From contig CAZFNI010000004.1 in NCBI GenBank assembly GCA_964520655.1, positions 91,911-155,910 on the forward strand: 64,000 nt of DNA. The letters are read 5' to 3'. The translations under genes were made by a program, and so were the position numbers. Below are positions 51,714 to 61,700 of this stretch, in pieces (within the stretch, counting starts at the first letter, position 1; the number at the start of each line of letters is the position of its first letter). Source of the stretch: JACQQW01 sp964520655. GTDB taxonomy: Bacteria; Omnitrophota; Gorgyraeia; Zapsychrales; Fredricksoniimonadaceae. The notes beneath the pieces were generated by a model. The model made no database searches. It was not told where the DNA came from and saw nothing but the letters and a program-made list of their open reading frames with translations.

Positions 51714-53108
51714 ATGAGAACGCATACATGCGGGGAATTAAATAAGAATTTCAAGGATCAGGAAGTTGTCTTGTGCGGTTGGGTGCATCGCCGCCGCGAT
51801 CTGGGCAAGCTGATCTTCATTGATATCCGCGACCGCTATGGCATCACCCAGGTGGTGTTCGTGCCGTCCGTCAGTCCAAAGGCGCATGAGATCGCCCAGA
51901 AGCTGGGGCCGGAATTCGTGGTCAAGATCAAGGGCAGTGTAAGCGTCAGGCCGCCAAAGAATGTCAATCCGGATTCTTCGACGGGTGACATAGAGCTTTT
52001 AGCCAAAGAGCTGGAGATATTAAATACAGCTAAAGTGCCTGTCTTCGAGATCGATGATCATATTGAGGCGGGGGAAGATATCCGTTTGACCTACCGTTAT
52101 CTGGATATTCGCCGCAAGAAGGTCCGGGACGCGCTTGTGCTGCGCCATCAGGTGTGCGCCGCGATCCGCTCATTTCTTAATCAGGAAAAATTCACTGAAA
52201 TTGAAACGCCGGTCTTGACCAAATCCACGCCGGAAGGCGCGCGCGACTTTTTGGTGCCGTCTCGTTTAACACCGGGCACGTTTTACGCCCTGCCGCAGTC
52301 TCCGCAATTATTCAAGCAGATCCTGATGGTTTCGGGCATGGACCGCTATTACCAGATCGTCAAATGTTTCCGTGATGAAGACCTGCGCGCAGACCGCCAG
52401 CCGGAATTCACCCAGCTGGATATGGAAATGTCCTTTGTGGATGAGGAATTCATTTACGCCTTAACGGAGCGTTTGTATCAGCATATTTTTAAGACGGTCT
52501 TAAACATTGATCTGCCCATCCCGTTCCCTCGTTTGACGCACGCCGAGGCGATGGCAAAATATAATAGCGATAAGCCGGATATCCGCAAAGATAAGAGCAA
52601 TGCGAAAGAGTTCGCGTTCCTTTGGGTTGTGGATTTCCCGCTGTTAAAGTATAATACCGAAGAAAAACGGTGGGACAGCGAGCATCATCCATTTACCGGC
52701 ATCAATCCGGCCGACCTGCCTCATTTGGAGAGCGGTCAGTATGACAAGGTGCGCGGCCGCTGTTATGATCTTGTCTTAAACGGCAATGAGATCGGTTCGG
52801 GGTCGGTGCGTATCCACCAACGCGAATTGCAGCAAAAAATATTTGATGTCATCGGCCTTCCGAAAGAAGAAGCCCAGTCCCGGTTTGGTTTCCTGCTGCA
52901 GGCTTTTGAATACGGCGCGCCGCCGCACGCGGGCGTCGCTTACGGGATCGACCGTATCATCACGATCTTAACGGGCAATGAATCGATCCGCGATTGCATC
53001 GCGTTCCCCAAGACACAGAAGGGGACCTGTCTGATGACCGATGCACCGTCGAAGGTCGATTCCAAACAGTTAAAAGAATTAGGGGTCGTCACCATTGAGA
53101 AAAAGTAA
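51714..53108 (+). CDS. aspS: Aspartyl-tRNA synthetase lacking the GAD insertion
   Basis: 464 residues from ATG 51714. OB anticodon-binding domain (LCGWVHRRRDLGKLIFIDIR), motif 2 (FRDEDLRADRQPEFTQLDME, the bacterial form), and motif 3 (GVAYGIDRIITILTG). Bacterial AspRS is usually about 590 residues with a roughly 130-residue GAD domain between YGSDKPD and the APLWVIDFP strand. Here KYNSDKPDIRKDKSNAKEFA leads straight into FLWVVDFPLL, so the insertion is absent. The catalytic residues appear intact. AGAAAGG before ATG is a weak Shine-Dalgarno. A structured spacer lies upstream. Whether it charges tRNA-Asn as well cannot be told from sequence. Confidence 0.95.
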   Translation: MRTHTCGELNKNFKDQEVVLCGWVHRRRDLGKLIFIDIRDRYGITQVVFVPSVSPKAHEIAQKLGPEFVVKIKGSVSVRPPKNVNPDSSTGDIELLAKELEILNTAKVPVFEIDDHIEAGEDIRLTYRYLDIRRKKVRDALVLRHQVCAAIRSFLNQEKFTEIETPVLTKSTPEGARDFLVPSRLTPGTFYALPQSPQLFKQILMVSGMDRYYQIVKCFRDEDLRADRQPEFTQLDMEMSFVDEEFIYALTERLYQHIFKTVLNIDLPIPFPRLTHAEAMAKYNSDKPDIRKDKSNAKEFAFLWVVDFPLLKYNTEEKRWDSEHHPFTGINPADLPHLESGQYDKVRGRCYDLVLNGNEIGSGSVRIHQRELQQKIFDVIGLPKEEAQSRFGFLLQAFEYGAPPHAGVAYGIDRIITILTGNESIRDCIAFPKTQKGTCLMTDAPSKVDSKQLKELGVVTIEKK

Positions 53109-53133
53109 AAGATCAGAAATTAACGGAGGGCTT

Positions 53134-53721
53134 ATGTTGAAGAATACTGTGATGGTTGTGATGCTGGCGCTTGTGGCGGCCGGTTGCGGCGGGGTTAAGG
53201 CACAAACATATGTGATGACAACCAAGCGCGTGGATATCACTAATAAAGACGGTAATGCTGGTTATATCTCGGGACAAGCGCAGTATCAGGAACCGGTCCG
53301 TAAAACGCGCAAGGTCTATGTTTTGGAATTGACCAAGCCAGTGCCTGAGAGCGAAGTCAAGAAAGTTGAACAGGAAGTCAGTAATGTCCCGCAGGGATCT
53401 GTTTCGAAAGTCCAGGAGGCGGCGCCTGAACAGCCCCAGGCCATCCAGGAACCGAAACGCATTGTGATCCCCAGGATCGACGATGACGCCCCCGAGCCGG
53501 CGGCTGAGGTATCTGTGAAGCCGACCGAGGCTGGTCCAAGTGAAGCCCAATCCTATACAGTTTTAAAGGATGATACACTTCAGAAGATCGCGAAGAAATT
53601 CTACGGGTCTTACGGCAAGTGGATCAAGATCTATGAAGCTAACAAAGAAAAGATCAAGAATCCCAATGTGGTTAAGCCAGGTATCGTGATCGTCATCCCG
53701 GCGGTCGGGGATAAAAAGTAA
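53134..53721 (+). CDS. LysM-domain lipoprotein
   Basis: 195 residues from ATG 53134, which has GGAGGG upstream. Lipoprotein signal with lipobox LVAAGC, Cys18 lipidated. A Pro/Glu-rich spacer (about 90-140) is followed by one C-terminal LysM (YTVLKDDTLQKIAKKFYGSY, then WIKIYEANKEKIKNPNVVKP) that should bind peptidoglycan. Residue +2 is Gly, so it is probably sorted to the outer membrane by E. coli rules (inference). It lies just before phoH and near cell-wall genes mreD and mrdA. Confidence 0.88.
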   Translation: MLKNTVMVVMLALVAAGCGGVKAQTYVMTTKRVDITNKDGNAGYISGQAQYQEPVRKTRKVYVLELTKPVPESEVKKVEQEVSNVPQGSVSKVQEAAPEQPQAIQEPKRIVIPRIDDDAPEPAAEVSVKPTEAGPSEAQSYTVLKDDTLQKIAKKFYGSYGKWIKIYEANKEKIKNPNVVKPGIVIVIPAVGDKK

Positions 53722-53723
53722 TC

Positions 53724-54674
53724 ATGGAATTTCGGATCCAGCTTGATAATAACCGCGATCTGCAGGCCTTGTTTGGCCGCTACGATGGGAACTTAAAGAT
53801 CATTGAGAAAGAACTTGGCGTGCGTATCATCCGCGCGGAAGACGGCATCAAGATCGTTGGCGGAGACCCTCAAGTTCACCGTGCCAATGAGCTGTTCCAT
53901 TATTTGATGACGATCGTTGAGAAGGGTAAGGATGTCAAGAAGGCAGATATTGTTTATGCTCTGCGTTTAGTTGATAAAGAAACCGAGATCGATTTTAAAC
54001 GGCTGGCCAAAGAAAAGATCGAGGTTTCCGTCAAAGGCGGGTTAGTTACGCCCAAGACCAAGGGACAGATCGAATACATTGAAGCGATCAAGAACCATGA
54101 TCTGGTGTTCTGTATCGGCCCGGCGGGCACGGGGAAAACATATTTGGCTATTGCCATGGCGGTCAATGCCTTAAAGAAAGGTTTGGTGCGCCGCATCATT
54201 TTGACCAGGCCTGCCGTTGAAGCTGGAGAGAATTTAGGGTTCTTGCCCGGTGATGCCAAAGAAAAAGTCTTGCCGTATCTTCGTCCATTATATGACGCGC
54301 TCTATGACATGATGGAGCCGGAAAAAGTGGAGCAATACAGCGAGCAGGGGATCATTGAGGTCGCGCCGCTGGCGTTCATGCGCGGACGCACCTTGAATGA
54401 AGCGTTCGTTATCCTGGATGAAGCGCAGAACAGCCGTCCCGATCAGATGAAAATGTTCTTAACGCGCATGGGGTTTGATTCTAAGGTCGTTGTCATCGGC
54501 GACATCACCCAAAGCGACCTGCCCAACAGTCTGCCCAATGGACTGGCGGAAGCACATCGCGTGCTGGGGCATGTCCCTGATATTAAGTTCATTTATTTGA
54601 CCAGTGAAGATACTGTGCGGCATGAGTTGGTGCAGAAGATCATCGAAGCCTACGCCAACCATAAGCCCGCATAA
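53724..54674 (+). CDS. PhoH-like ATPase (YbeZ)
   Basis: 316 residues. N-terminal KH-like region (about 1-110), then the PhoH ATPase domain: Walker A GPAGTGKT at 132-139, ILTRPAVEAGENLGFLPGD, and Walker B VILDEAQNSRPDQMKMFLTR with VIGDITQSDLP. YbeZ-type proteins act with the YbeY nuclease in rRNA and RNA quality control, and ybeY is two genes downstream. No Shine-Dalgarno is obvious; it begins two bases after the LysM lipoprotein stop. Confidence 0.93.
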   Translation: MEFRIQLDNNRDLQALFGRYDGNLKIIEKELGVRIIRAEDGIKIVGGDPQVHRANELFHYLMTIVEKGKDVKKADIVYALRLVDKETEIDFKRLAKEKIEVSVKGGLVTPKTKGQIEYIEAIKNHDLVFCIGPAGTGKTYLAIAMAVNALKKGLVRRIILTRPAVEAGENLGFLPGDAKEKVLPYLRPLYDALYDMMEPEKVEQYSEQGIIEVAPLAFMRGRTLNEAFVILDEAQNSRPDQMKMFLTRMGFDSKVVVIGDITQSDLPNSLPNGLAEAHRVLGHVPDIKFIYLTSEDTVRHELVQKIIEAYANHKPA

Positions 54675-54688
54675 ACCGGCGAGCGTCT

Positions 54689-56026
54689 ATGAACGTAAAG
54701 GATTTGCTGCCTGTCTCTGTTGATCAATGTGTGATGATGGGCGTGACCTTGCTGGCTTTGGTCGTTTTCTGTTTTTTTTCCGGCATTTCTCTCATCATCC
54801 CGTTCCTGATATGTCTGTTCGGTATTCATTTATTCCTTACTAAAAAGATCTCAGTCCGCTTGTTCCTGCATCTGGTCTTTTTGTTGGTGCTTCTCATGCT
54901 GGGGGCTCACCTCTTAAAGAGTTATGCTGTCCTGTCGCGTTTCTACCTGCCTGTCGCGTGCGTCCCGATGCTGACGGTGCTGTTGTTCGGCGACATGAAT
55001 CTGGGTTTTATGATGGCATTTATGTCCAGCGCGCTTAGCGGTTTGATGATGGATTTCAGTTTAACGGAAACGCTCATCTTTTTTATGGGCAGCATGGCCG
55101 GCGTTTATAAATTGAGGAATGCCCGCACGCGTTCGGTGATGATCATGGCGGGGATCTGGGTGGCATTGGTGCAGGGGGCTGGGTTTTTACTGCTCAATCC
55201 GATGATGGGCATCGATGTGGCGGTATATATCCTGAAACCTTACGTGATCAATGGAGTTGTCGCGGGCGTGATCGTGATGTCGACGTTGAAGATCTTTGAG
55301 TCGCTCTTTGGTGAGATCACGAATTTTACCCTTCTTGAACTCTGTGACTCATCCCATCCTTTATTAAAGAAAATGCTGACCGAGGCTCCAGGCACATACC
55401 ATCACAGCATGGTCGTCAGCAATCTTTCAGAAGCAGCGGCGGATGCGATCGGGGCCAATGCCTTGTTGATCAGGGTGGGTTCCTATTTCCATGATATCGG
55501 TAAGATCCCCAAGCCGGAATATTACACCGAGAATCAGATCCTGACCGGTAATAAACATGATCATTTGGAACCGTCCATGTCGCGCCTTGTGATCTTAAAT
55601 CATGTCAAAGAAGGCGTGGAGATGGCCAGGAAATACCGCCTTAACCAAAAGATCATCGATTTTATCCCTCAGCACCACGGCACCAGCCTGATGTATTTCT
55701 TTTATCAGAAAGCATTGTCGGAAAGCGGGGGGCAGGAGTTGGATGAGAACGATTACCGTTATCCAGGTCCTAAGCCTCAGACCAGGGAGGCCGCGATCGT
55801 GATGTTGGCGGATTCCTCCGAGGGGGCGACCCGATCCTTATCCGAACACACGCCCGCGCAGATCGAGGATATGGTCCGCAAGGTGATCAATAATAAATTC
55901 ATCGACGGACAGTTGGATGAGTGCCACCTGACCTTGAGCGAGATCAATACGATCGCCCTGACCTTCACCAAACTATTGTCAGCCATGTACCATAACCGTG
56001 TTGCGTATCCTCAGCCGCCTAAATGA
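54689..56026 (+). CDS. PgpH/YqfF-like membrane HD-domain hydrolase, short form
   Basis: 445 residues. Six or seven hydrophobic segments (about 15-215) are followed by a cytoplasmic HD phosphohydrolase domain (about 225-430) with APGTYHHSMVVSNLSEAAAD (His238, His239), SYFHDIGKIPKPEYY (His268, Asp269), QHHGTSLM, and MLADSSEGATRSL. The family member PgpH hydrolyses c-di-AMP. Those proteins are usually 700-800 residues with an extracellular 7TMR-HDED domain, which is absent here. The order phoH - pgpH-like - ybeY is common and supports the assignment. It overlaps ybeY by four bases. Confidence 0.88.
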   Translation: MNVKDLLPVSVDQCVMMGVTLLALVVFCFFSGISLIIPFLICLFGIHLFLTKKISVRLFLHLVFLLVLLMLGAHLLKSYAVLSRFYLPVACVPMLTVLLFGDMNLGFMMAFMSSALSGLMMDFSLTETLIFFMGSMAGVYKLRNARTRSVMIMAGIWVALVQGAGFLLLNPMMGIDVAVYILKPYVINGVVAGVIVMSTLKIFESLFGEITNFTLLELCDSSHPLLKKMLTEAPGTYHHSMVVSNLSEAAADAIGANALLIRVGSYFHDIGKIPKPEYYTENQILTGNKHDHLEPSMSRLVILNHVKEGVEMARKYRLNQKIIDFIPQHHGTSLMYFFYQKALSESGGQELDENDYRYPGPKPQTREAAIVMLADSSEGATRSLSEHTPAQIEDMVRKVINNKFIDGQLDECHLTLSEINTIALTFTKLLSAMYHNRVAYPQPPK

Positions 56027-56418
56027 TGCCATTTATTTCGGTCGTCAATCTCCAGAAGAAATATCGGATCCCCTCATCGCGCTTGAACAAGGCCGCGGCA
56101 TGCTGCGCCGGCTCATTAGAATTGTCATTGGGGGAGGTTACGATCGTCTGTGTTGCTCCTGGCCGCATGCGCCGCATGAACAAAGAATTTTTAGGGCATG
56201 ATTATGTGACCGATGTCATCGCCTTTGACAGCGGGGACATTGTGATCTGTCCAGAAACGGCCAGCCGTTTTGGGAGGGCTCACGGGCAGACAACCGAAGA
56301 GGAAATGGTCTTGTATGTCATTCACGGCATGCTTCATCTGGCGGGCTATAAAGATAAAAAGCCAAAAGATATAATGATCATGCGGGCCATGGAAAAGAAA
56401 ATGCTGGCCAAGTTATGA
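56023..56418 (+). CDS. ybeY: YbeY-like endoribonuclease with altered third metal ligand
   Basis: 131 residues, somewhat short. The motif VIHGMLHLAGYKD contains His101 and His105, but the third ligand of the family motif HGxLHLxGYDH is Asp111 instead of His. VTDVIAFDSGDIVICPE is the conserved VTDVLSFP region. YbeY matures 16S rRNA and, with PhoH-like proteins, degrades defective ribosomes. Asp can replace His as a zinc ligand in related metalloenzyme folds, so activity is still possible. ATG 56023 or 56026 may start it. It overlaps the genes on both sides by four bases. Confidence 0.9.
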   Translation: MMPFISVVNLQKKYRIPSSRLNKAAACCAGSLELSLGEVTIVCVAPGRMRRMNKEFLGHDYVTDVIAFDSGDIVICPETASRFGRAHGQTTEEEMVLYVIHGMLHLAGYKDKKPKDIMIMRAMEKKMLAKL

Positions 56419-56900
56419 AACGATATGTCGCTATTTGCGTATTCGTCTATCTGGCGTTTTTGATCGAGTTTGTGCTCTATAACGCTTTTGGTTCATGGGG
56501 TAAGCCGGAACTGATGGTGTTGGTCGTGGTGTTCTGCAATTTGTATTGGGGTATACGCCACAGTTTGTGGGCGGCCTTTGCCGCGGGAAGCCTCAAGGGG
56601 GCTTTTGATATAGAGCCGGCATTCACCTATGTGTTCGTGTTCATGTGCGCGGCGTTCCTGTCGCTGTTCTTCCGTCGCTATTTATACCAGCCGGGTTCTC
56701 GTTTCTCCAGAGTGGTGGTTTCATTTTTTGTGCTTGTCAGTATTTTTATCATTGAGCTTCTGCTGCATGCGCGTTCTATGACGGTGCGTTTTTGGGAGGC
56801 GGCCTTGTATATCCTGATCCCGTCTTTGGTGCTGACGATGGCGGTCGCCACGTTCGTCTTTGGCCGCTTAAGGGATGTGATCCTAAGATTGAAATTATGA
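56415..56900 (+). CDS. mreD: MreD-like rod-shape membrane protein
   Basis: 161 residues, five or six hydrophobic segments and short loops, with GIRHSLWAAFAAGSLKGAFD resembling the MreD region. Sequence conservation of MreD is low; the call rests on topology, size and its position directly before mrdA. It would act with MreC, PBP2 and RodA in the elongasome. mreB, mreC and rodA are not in the window. Confidence 0.75.
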   Translation: MKRYVAICVFVYLAFLIEFVLYNAFGSWGKPELMVLVVVFCNLYWGIRHSLWAAFAAGSLKGAFDIEPAFTYVFVFMCAAFLSLFFRRYLYQPGSRFSRVVVSFFVLVSIFIIELLLHARSMTVRFWEAALYILIPSLVLTMAVATFVFGRLRDVILRLKL

Positions 56901-56907
56901 GCCTTGT

Positions 56908-58620
56908 ATGCGCTTAACGATCATTTCGAACGTATATATCTTTTTGCTGGCATTGATCATTTCCGCATTGGCCTACATGCAGATCATCCGAGGCGATCTC
57001 TATCATGAACAAAGTTTGAATAACCGTATCCGCATCGTTCCTTCCGACGCGCCTCGTGGGATCATCTATGACCGTAATGGGGTTGTGATCGCGGATAATC
57101 ATCTTTCTTTTAATGTGGCGGTGATCCCGCAGGACGTTGAAGACTCCAAGGCCTTGTTCGGTTTTTTGGGGAGAGTGCTTAAAAAAGATCCCGAGGCTTT
57201 GCGTAAAACGTACTTGCGCAAAAAGATGACGCCGTTTGAACCGGTGACGATCGCGGAAGACGTGGACAGACGGACGCTCATTTATCTGGAAGAGAATATT
57301 TTTTCCTATCCCGGTATGGAAGTGTATCCGCACTATGAACGTTTTTATCCGTTCCATGAGGCAGGTGCGCATTTGATCGGCTATGTCGGCAAGATCGATC
57401 CGATCGAAGCGGATGTGTTCTCGGATTATGGGTATACGCCGTTGACAATGGTCGGTAAGGCGGGAGTTGAGCGGATGTATGAACGTTTTTTACAGGGGGT
57501 CTCTGGCGGGAAACAGATCGAGGTTAACAGCCGCGGCCAGCAAGTCAGGCTTTTGTCGACGAAAGAATCCATTAAGGGACAGGATATTCAGCTGACTGTT
57601 GACCAGCGGCTGCAGTCGAAAGCAGCGTCATTGTTAGTCGGGAACCGGGGCAGTATTGCGGTGATGGAGATAGCCAGCGGTGAGGTCCTTGCGCTTGTCA
57701 GTTCCCCCAATTATGATCCCAATGTGTTTTCTTCCCGGGACTTAAAAGACCGCGTGGAAGGTTTGATCAAGAATACTTCCTCGCCGTTATTGAACAGAGG
57801 GATCAGCGGACAATTTCCACCGGGGTCTCTTTTTAAGATCCCTGTTGCGCTGGCGGCATTGGAGCGCAATAAGATCACTACCGATACTGCCTTTGACTGC
57901 CCGGGGTACTACATGCTGGGTCAGGCGAAGTTCGGCTGCGCGCACGTTCACGGACGGGAAAACTTGCTGCAGGCTATCGCCCATTCCTGCAATGTGTATT
58001 TCTTTCACCTGGGGCGACTTGTCGGCCCGTCGGTGATAGGCGCTTATGCCAAGGCTTTTGGTTTGGGGCGGACAACGGGCATTGATCTTCCGTTTGAAAC
58101 GAAAGGCAAGATCGTCCTGCCTGAGCAGAAAAAAGATGGATGGTTTACTGGAAATACGCTAAACCTCTCGATCGGACAGGGGGACACACTGGCAACGCCT
58201 ATCCAGGTGACAGTGATGATGGCTGCGGTTGCTAATGACGGGATCTTGATCAAGCCGCGTGTCATTAAAGCATTGTCCAAAGACGAACTGGCATTAACGG
58301 ACCTTTCTAAGCGTCCCAAGATCCGTTTGCGGGACAGTTCATGGGCGCAGGTGAAAAAAGGGATGCGTCTGGTCGTTGAGAATGCAGAGGGGACAGGGCA
58401 TTTGCTTGCTGGCATCAATGATGTGGATATTTGGGGCAAGACCGGGACCGCGCAAGCGGGCCGCGGACAGCCGGACCATGCCTGGTTCGCGGGATTTCTG
58501 CGCAGCGCAAAAAGTAACCTCGCGTTCTGTGTTTTCCTGGAACACGGGGGTTCATCTGCTAATGCTGTAGCCATCACCAAAGAGCTTTTGCTTTACATGC
58601 AAAGTCTTGGAACCATCTAA
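56908..58620 (+). CDS. mrdA: Penicillin-binding protein 2 (elongasome transpeptidase)
   Basis: 570 residues. One N-terminal membrane anchor (about 5-25) and a pedestal domain (DAPRGIIYDRNGVVIADN, YPHYERFYPF). The transpeptidase domain has Ser307-Lys310 (PPGSLFK), Ser360-Cys-Asn362 (HSCNVYF) and Lys511-Thr-Gly (WGKTGTAQAG). It cross-links peptidoglycan during side-wall growth. The length is slightly short of E. coli PBP2 (633). It follows mreD after seven bases without a clear Shine-Dalgarno and is the last gene of the phoH-mrdA group. Confidence 0.95.
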   Translation: MRLTIISNVYIFLLALIISALAYMQIIRGDLYHEQSLNNRIRIVPSDAPRGIIYDRNGVVIADNHLSFNVAVIPQDVEDSKALFGFLGRVLKKDPEALRKTYLRKKMTPFEPVTIAEDVDRRTLIYLEENIFSYPGMEVYPHYERFYPFHEAGAHLIGYVGKIDPIEADVFSDYGYTPLTMVGKAGVERMYERFLQGVSGGKQIEVNSRGQQVRLLSTKESIKGQDIQLTVDQRLQSKAASLLVGNRGSIAVMEIASGEVLALVSSPNYDPNVFSSRDLKDRVEGLIKNTSSPLLNRGISGQFPPGSLFKIPVALAALERNKITTDTAFDCPGYYMLGQAKFGCAHVHGRENLLQAIAHSCNVYFFHLGRLVGPSVIGAYAKAFGLGRTTGIDLPFETKGKIVLPEQKKDGWFTGNTLNLSIGQGDTLATPIQVTVMMAAVANDGILIKPRVIKALSKDELALTDLSKRPKIRLRDSSWAQVKKGMRLVVENAEGTGHLLAGINDVDIWGKTGTAQAGRGQPDHAWFAGFLRSAKSNLAFCVFLEHGGSSANAVAITKELLLYMQSLGTI

Positions 58621-58713
58621 AAATAGTTCAAATATTATTTGAGAACATTCCGCCATTTGTTAAGATGGATTTGTTTATAACTATATATAAATAAATCGTT
58701 TTCATCTTAATTG

Positions 58714-61700
58714 ATGCCCCGATCTCCTCTATATAATCTAAAGAAATATCTTCTTATATATTCTTTGCTCTACTGTTGTCTCTTTTTTCCATCCAAAGTT
58801 TTCTCCGCCGACATTCAAGCTGTTTTAGACACCGCTGACGGTTCAAGCGGTCTTGTTGTTCAGGATTCGACCAATGCCGCGCGCATGCGCGTTCTCTCTA
58901 ACGGTAATGTTGGTATTAACACGGTCACGCCTGTTGGTACTCTCGAAGTCATTAAGTCTGGCACTATCGCGCCGGTCATGGTGTCCTCATCGCCAGCTGC
59001 GCGCGGTGATTATTTATCTGTGACCGCGGCCGGCAATGTGGGGATCGGTACTGTTGGCGCCTCCAGCAAATTGCAGGTCAATACCGGTGTGGATCAAAAT
59101 TTGCGCGTCAGGCCGGGGACGGATTTTTCTTCGAGTAATGGTGTGGCCTTGCAGTCGGTCAATGATGCGGGCAGCACGACACAGCAGTTGACTGTGCGTT
59201 CATCTGATCTATTGCTTGACTTAACCGGTAATATCGGGGTGGGCACAACAACACCGCAGTCATCATTGGTTGTCACCAACGGCAATGTTGGTATCGGCAC
59301 ATGGTCGGCTACACAGGCATTGGATGTCAGTGGAACGGTAAAGTCCACATCTGTTTCTACGACGCTCATTAATAATTCCGGTTCATATACTCAAAGCGGT
59401 TCTTCAGCCAACACCTTGACTGGCCCAACGATCTCCACGAACAATATCGGTGTTGGAACAACAACGCCTCAGGGCCGGTTAACGGTTATCAGCGGCAATG
59501 TGGGTATCGGTACGTGGTCTCCGCAGCAGGCGTTGGAAGTCTTTGGTACGGTGAAAGCAACTGTATTTAGCGGCAGCGGCGCGGGCTTGTCCGGTGTTGC
59601 GGCGGCTCCAGCAGGTGGTGTCAACGCGGTCCAATACAGCGATGGTGTTAACACGGTCGGGACAGAAGCGCAGTTTTCGTTCAATGGGACTAATGTCGGT
59701 GTCGGTACGACCAACGGCGTTGCTAAATTGGATGTGCGCGGGGATGTCTATGCGTCGGGTAATGTTGGTGTCGGATCTTTAACACCAGGTACGGCGGTGG
59801 ATGTTAATGGTACGGTGCGGGCGACGGCATTTGTGGGGAATGGTTCGGGTTTAACGGGCTTATCTTCAGCTGGAGGTTTTACGGACAGCGGCGTTAATGT
59901 GCATTTGACGACATCAACCGACAATGTCGGTATCGGTACTTCAGATGCGTCTAATGGAAAATTGATCGTCTCAGGGGGGAATTTGGGTGTGGGGACCACC
60001 GTTCCAGGAGTAGCCGTTGATGTCAATGGCACAGTGCGTGCAACGAGCTTTGTGGGGAGCGGTATTGGGTTGACTGGAGTATTGGCGTTCCCGGCAGGCG
60101 GATTGAATGCGGTGCAGTATGGTGATGGGTTAAGCACGCTTGGCGATGAGACGAAGTTCTCATTTAACGGCACCAACATGGGCATCGGCACAACCAACGC
60201 TGTGGCGATGCTGGATGTGCGCGGGGGTGTGTATGCGACGGGTAATGTTGGGTTGGGGACGACAACGCCGCAGGGATCATTGGTTGTGACCAATGGCAAT
60301 GTGGGGGTTGGGACATGGGCACCGGTACAGGCATTGGATGTTAATGGAACGATTAAGTCAACAGCGCTGTCAACAGCAGGTGGAACATTCGCAGTTAATA
60401 GTTCGGGTGCTATCACGGCAACCAGTGCAATTGCTACGTCCGGCGGATATACACAAAGCGGATCTTCGGTCAACACGTTAACCGGTCAAACGATCTATAC
60501 GAGCAATATCGGTGTTGGCACAACAACACCGCAGGGCAAGTTGGCAGTATTGGGCGGCAATGTGGGTATCGGCACCTGGTCGCCGCAACAGGCATTGGAA
60601 GTGATCGGGACGGTCAAGGCCACATCCTTTAGCGGAAGCGGTGTTGGATTGACAGGAGTTCTTGCATTCCCGGCAGGCGGATTGAACGCGGTGCAGTATG
60701 GTGATGGGTTAAGCACCTTGGGTGATGAGACGAAGTTCTCATTTAACGGGACCAACATGGGCATCGGTACAACCAACGGTATAGCGATGTTGGATGTGCG
60801 CGGGGGTGTATACGCGTCAGGCAATATTGGTGTCGGTTCAACAGCACCGGGGACCGCGCTAGATGTTAATGGGACGGTGCGTTCAACGGCGGTGTCGACG
60901 GGAGCGGTTACAGCGGCGGGAGGATACACGCAAAGCGGATCAGGGGTCAATACGTTAACAGGTTTGACCTCCATTAATAATAATGTAGGCATCGGCACAA
61001 CAACACCGCAGACAGCGTTTGCGGTGACCAACGGTAATGTGGGCATCGGCACCTGGACAGCGGATAACGGGGCCTTGATCGTCAAGCGCGGCAATGTGGG
61101 TGTGGGCACAACTGTTCCGGGAACGGCGGTCGACGTCAACGGCACAGTGCGCGCGACAAGTTTTGTGGGAAGCGGTGTTGGGTTAACCGGCGTGTTGGCG
61201 TTCCCTGCGGGTGGATTAAATGCAGTTCAATACGGTGACGGTTTAAGCACGCTTGGCGATGAGACGAAGTTCTCGTTTAATGGCACCAACATGGGTATCG
61301 GTACAACGGACGCACGGGCGATGCTGGATGTGCGCGGCAATGTATATGCGACGGGTAATGTTGGTTTGGGAACCACGACACCACAAGGATCATTGGTTGT
61401 CACCAACGGTAATGTGGGTGTTGGGACATGGGCACCGGTACAGGCATTGGATGTCAATGGGACGATTAAGTCAACAGCGCTGTCAACAGCAGGTGGAACA
61501 TTTGCGGTTAATAGTTCGGGTGCTATCACGGCAACCAGTGCAATTGCTACGTCCGGCGGATATACACAAAGCGGATCTTCGGTCAACACGTTAACCGGTC
61601 AAACGATCTATACGAGCAATATCGGTGTTGGCACAACAACACCGCAGGGCAAGTTGGCAGTATTGGGCGGCAATGTGGGTATCGGCACCTGGTCGCCGCA

